Translations under genes and position numbers: made by a program
The notes under the pieces: generated by a model
Seen by the model: only the letters and a program-made list of their open reading frames with translations
What the model was told of the DNA's origin: nothing
Database searches by the model: none
In this document: in pieces, positions 61,125 through 64,000 of the stretch
Position numbering within the stretch: the first letter of the stretch is position 1
Layout of the letters: every line of letters begins with the position of its first letter
Source of the DNA: CAIXSC01 sp046349935
GTDB taxonomy: Bacteria > Planctomycetota > Planctomycetia > Pirellulales > Pirellulaceae
Length of the DNA: 64,000 bases
NCBI GenBank assembly: GCA_046349935.1
Contig: JAXMBK010000008.1
Location: forward strand, 186,001 to 250,000
Direction: 5' to 3'

Positions 61125-62144
61125 CTAAGCCAAGCCGCGTTTTTTCAACTCGCCGACGACGCCTTGCACGATGCGTGCAACGGCGTCGGGGTCGACGCTG
61201 GGACCTACCGTGCAGCCGCACAGCGGTTCGTCGGTGAAACCTTCCGAGGCCAGCAGGCACTGCAGCTGGTCGCGGACCTTTTCCAATTGCAGCTGCTGGT
61301 TCGACGACTGCGGCTGACGCCCCAATCCCGTCTCAATGCCGCGCAGCTGCAACGCTGCTCGCACGCCTTCGGGAAACTCCGACGAGAAGATCATCGCGTC
61401 GAATAGTTTCAGCAGCCGATACTGCAGATCGAGCGCTTCGTCGAGCTTCCGGGCCAGGGTCAGGTCGTACAGCTTGCGGGTCACTTCGGGAACCACGCCG
61501 CTGGTGGCGTTTGTGCCGCCGTCTGCACCGATGAGCAGCATCGGCATGAGGGCCGCGTCCCAGCCGGTGAGGAACGAGAATTCGGGCCGCAGCGGCCGCA
61601 CGGCGGCAATCATCCGCATCATGTGCGGGATGTCGCCCGACGAGTCCTTGATCGCCACGACGCGCGGGCAATCTTCGGCCAACCGCTGCACGGTCGGCAC
61701 GTCGATCGGCGATGCAAACAGCGGGATGTTGTACAGGGTCACGTCGATCGGGCTGTTGTCCGCGATTTCCTTGAAATACGCGTACACCCCCGCCGGACTC
61801 AGCTTGTAGTAGAACGGCGACACGATCGCGACCGCGCGAGCGCCCAGCGAATGGTAATACTCGCACGCTCGGATCGTTTCCCGCGTATTTGCCTCCGCAG
61901 CGCCTGCCAAAATGGGCACTCGGCCGCGCGTCTGGTCGCAGATGATCTCGATGATCCGGCGGCGCTCTTCGGCGGTGAAGCGAGTGAATTCGCCGGTCGA
62001 GCCGTTGGGGTAGAGTCCGTGGACGCCGTGGTCGATCAACCAATCAACGTATCGGCGCAGCTCGGGTTCGTGGATTTCCCCGTGGTCGTCCAACGGGACG
62101 ATATTCGGGGTGTAAATGCCTGTCAGCCGTTGCGGCTTCGTCAT
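61125..62144 (-). CDS. Dihydrodipicolinate synthase/N-acetylneuraminate lyase family protein
   Basis: 339 residues from the ATG at 62144 (the frame runs to 62279, but the shorter start is natural). TIM-barrel aldolase motifs: GLYPNGSTGEF (phosphate-like GxxGE), TLYNIP with the catalytic Tyr, and VVAIKDSSGD with the Schiff-base Lys. The extra C-terminal 40-45 residues (about 295-339) exceed the usual 290-300. DapA itself, Nal or a related aldolase (for example a sugar-acid enzyme) cannot be separated by eye. A likely promoter lies upstream. Confidence 0.9.
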   Translation of the reverse strand: MTKPQRLTGIYTPNIVPLDDHGEIHEPELRRYVDWLIDHGVHGLYPNGSTGEFTRFTAEERRRIIEIICDQTRGRVPILAGAAEANTRETIRACEYYHSLGARAVAIVSPFYYKLSPAGVYAYFKEIADNSPIDVTLYNIPLFASPIDVPTVQRLAEDCPRVVAIKDSSGDIPHMMRMIAAVRPLRPEFSFLTGWDAALMPMLLIGADGGTNATSGVVPEVTRKLYDLTLARKLDEALDLQYRLLKLFDAMIFSSEFPEGVRAALQLRGIETGLGRQPQSSNQQLQLEKVRDQLQCLLASEGFTDEPLCGCTVGPSVDPDAVARIVQGVVGELKKRGLA

Positions 62145-62180
62145 GATGCGGACTCTCCGTGCTCTAGGAAGACTCGTACA

Positions 62181-62208
62181 ATCATAGCTCGACCCTGAGG
62201 GCACGCAA
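62181..62208 (-). promoter_or_regulatory. Putative promoter of the DapA-family gene, overlapping a palindrome
   Basis: On the minus strand, TTGCGT (62208-62203) and TATGAT (62186-62181) lie 16 bases apart, about 37 bases before the start codon. GCACG-CAA-CGTGC (62201-62213) overlaps the -35 box and could be an operator. This is pattern matching only. Confidence 0.35.
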
Positions 62209-62255
62209 CGTGCGCCCCCAGCCATCATGAAGTCTCCGCAACCGTCATAATCCGC

Positions 62256-64000
62256 ATGACCCGCAGCCGCGCGACGCACTCTCGCCCCTCTCCGACGTCG
62301 TCCGACCCCATGGACGAGGCCTCGTCGCCGTCTGGATCGCCGGCGCCGCCTGGTTCACCGGCGCCCGAACCTCGCGTCGGTGCGACCGCCGTTCGCGGGC
62401 TGGTGATCGCCGCCGCACTGCTGTATTGGTTGATCTTCTTTCTCACGCCTCATCATGGGGCGTGGCTGGCGCTAGTGCTGATTCCCGATGAAGTGTTGGG
62501 ATCGATGTGCAGCGGGGCGACTTGGTCGGCGCTCTCCGATCGCCTGCACGTCTTGCTGCTGGCCGTGTTCCAAGGATGGCTGGTGTGGGGCGCAGGGGAA
62601 GGGTTGCTCCGACTGCTCCAACTGCGCGATCAGTTTGGTACGCGCGAGCGGCTCGCAGTGGGCGGGTTCGCAGGCGCCAACCTGTTGTCGACATGGACGC
62701 TGCTAGTCGGTTGGCTAGTAGGGCTCGAAAGCCGCTGGCTGCTGGTTGGACCGCTGTTCGTGCTGGCCGCCGTCAGCTCGGTGCAAGCCTGGCGCGATCG
62801 TCGTCGGTCGTCGCTGTTCGCCAACGTGCTGCTCAGTCGCTGGCGGTATGCGCTGCTGCCGTTCGCCGCCGTCCTGTTGCTCGGCGCCATGTTGCCGCCG
62901 TGGGAATTCGACGTACTCGAGTACCACCTGCAGATCCCCAAGGAGTGGCGGCAAGCGGGACGGATCGGTTTCGTGCCGCACAACGTCTATGGCAACATGC
63001 CGCTCGGCGCCGAAATGCAGGCCCTGTTCGCGATGGTGGTGCAGGGCGGCGACGAGGGCTGGTGGTGGGGGGCGCTGGCGGGAAAGACGTTGACCGGCGC
63101 CGCAGCGGTGCTCACTGCCGTCGGCCTCTGGGGCGTGGGCGCTCGCAGCTACAGCGAACGCGCCGGCGCTGTGGCGGCGACCGTCTTCCTGGCCGTGCCG
63201 TGGGTCGTTCATATCTCCTCGGCGGGACTGATCGACATCGTGCTCGGCGGTTACGTCTTTCTGGCCGTGGCGGCCTGGCGACGGGGCGTCGAAGCCGCCG
63301 GGAAGAACGACGTCGCGCCTTGGCGCTGGATGCTGCTGGCCGGCTACTTGGCAGGCGGAGCCGCCGCGTGCAAGTATCCCGGAGTCGTCTTGATCGTGCT
63401 GCCGCTGGCGGCGGCGACGATGTTCATCGCACGCGTTGCGGGTCGGGCCGTCGGCTGGCCGCGTCGTCTGGCATGGACGGCGGCGGTCGCGGCGGCGGCG
63501 GCGGGCGGCGGAGGCGCTTGGTACGTCAAGAATGCGGCGGTCTGCGGCAATCCCGTGTATCCGCTGCTGTACTCGGTCTTCGGCGGCGAAACTCGCACGC
63601 CCGAGAAGGACGAACAATGGCGAGCCGCTCATCGACCCGGCGGTGCGACGGGCGAGGCCTACACGCTGCGTGCGGCGTGGGCGAGCGTCAAGCAGGTGGG
63701 GTGGGCCAGCAGTTGGCACAGCCCGCTCGTCGTTCCGCTGTTCCTCGCCGCGCTGCTGCTGCGACGACGCGGCGAACCGCTTGGACCTTGGCCTTGGTTC
63801 GTCGCGTGGGGATTGGTCGTGTGGTGGCTGGCCACGCATCGGATCGACCGCTTTTGGGCGCCGCTGCTGCCGCTGGCGACGCTGACGGGAGGAGCTGGTT
63901 TTGAGCGGCTCGTCGCGTACTTGGGACGCAACACGGTTACGGCCTGGGTCGGCGCCAATCTGGTCCTCTTGGGGCTGGTCGTGGTTTCACCGGGACCACC
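62256..64000 (+). CDS. Membrane glycosyltransferase (GT39/83-like), C-terminus cut by window edge
   Basis: From the ATG at 62256 an open frame runs off the right edge (about 581 codons). A Pro/Ser-rich cytoplasmic head (about 1-48) leads into repeated membrane helices (VIAAALLYWLIFFLTP, LLLAVFQGWLVWGAGEGLL, LLSTWTLLVGWLVG). WEFDVLEYHLQIPKEWRQAG is the loop with the acidic pair and YHL that this superfamily uses, and PEWEF-like text lies at about 205-220. It probably transfers a sugar from a lipid-linked donor in the periplasm, as for ArnT or PMT. The acceptor and the end of the protein are unknown. Confidence 0.85.
   Translation, partial: MTRSRATHSRPSPTSSDPMDEASSPSGSPAPPGSPAPEPRVGATAVRGLVIAAALLYWLIFFLTPHHGAWLALVLIPDEVLGSMCSGATWSALSDRLHVLLLAVFQGWLVWGAGEGLLRLLQLRDQFGTRERLAVGGFAGANLLSTWTLLVGWLVGLESRWLLVGPLFVLAAVSSVQAWRDRRRSSLFANVLLSRWRYALLPFAAVLLLGAMLPPWEFDVLEYHLQIPKEWRQAGRIGFVPHNVYGNMPLGAEMQALFAMVVQGGDEGWWWGALAGKTLTGAAAVLTAVGLWGVGARSYSERAGAVAATVFLAVPWVVHISSAGLIDIVLGGYVFLAVAAWRRGVEAAGKNDVAPWRWMLLAGYLAGGAAACKYPGVVLIVLPLAAATMFIARVAGRAVGWPRRLAWTAAVAAAAAGGGGAWYVKNAAVCGNPVYPLLYSVFGGETRTPEKDEQWRAAHRPGGATGEAYTLRAAWASVKQVGWASSWHSPLVVPLFLAALLLRRRGEPLGPWPWFVAWGLVVWWLATHRIDRFWAPLLPLATLTGGAGFERLVAYLGRNTVTAWVGANLVLLGLVVVSPGP

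Overview
This 64 kb window looks like the chromosome of a planctomycete, probably of the Pirellulales type. The evidence is the GC-rich codon use, the SHD1, DUF3500 and sialate O-acetylesterase families, Tat or Sec exported proteins of unknown function, a single-chain GldF/GldG-like permease with a DUF4340 partner, a McsA/McsB arginine kinase pair, and many loosely packed housekeeping genes on both strands. I saw no rRNA, tRNA, CRISPR array, phage or complete insertion sequence.

Layout. 1-8.3 kb: truncated Ser/Thr kinase, PfkB kinase with thpR, a secreted protein with a degenerate HtrA-like domain, a sialate O-acetylesterase, and two abutting purine nucleoside phosphorylases. 8.4-17.3 kb: di-haem cytochrome c peroxidase, a Pro/Ala/Lys repeat protein ending in SHD1, speA, an alpha/beta hydrolase, an amidohydrolase, and a leucine-rich-repeat gene scrap. 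17.3-24.1 kb: MFS transporter, a DNA methyltransferase fused to a GIY-YIG domain, a lone CoA-transferase subunit, and an EF-P lysylation module (efp, epmA, epmB). 24.4-31.2 kb: ABC/GldG/DUF4340 cluster and an Rpn-family nuclease. 31.3-43.3 kb: trpE, mcsA-mcsB, coaD, an aminotransferase, a vWA protein, a terpene-cyclase-fold protein, rpsT, a TPR-like protein, and a CobA-HemD fusion. 43.3-52.6 kb: a cyanophycin locus. 52.7-53.6 kb: a MITE-like nested inverted repeat and REP-type hairpins. 53.6-64 kb: a fatty acid desaturase, an ArsR/P-type ATPase/universal-stress operon, an RRM protein, a DUF3500 protein, a DapA-family aldolase, and a truncated membrane glycosyltransferase.

The most interesting part is the cyanophycin locus. 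Two adjacent CphA-type proteins are damaged in opposite halves. The first keeps a complete Mur-ligase half but has lost the ATP-grasp half. The second keeps the ATP-grasp half but has lost the Mur P-loop and the C-terminal Mur lobe. Together they hold one complete set of CphA1 motifs, so a two-subunit polymerase is a reasonable hypothesis. They are divergent from a DUF1854 gene and an ABC exporter with an added N-terminal domain, and are followed by ferritin and sirtuin genes. Other points of note are the methyltransferase/GIY-YIG fusion, the Asn/Asp difference at a purine-specificity residue in the tandem phosphorylases, and the 345 bp MITE-like element.

The functions above are family assignments made by reading the sequence. 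No database search was run, and coordinates of short sites may be off by a base.
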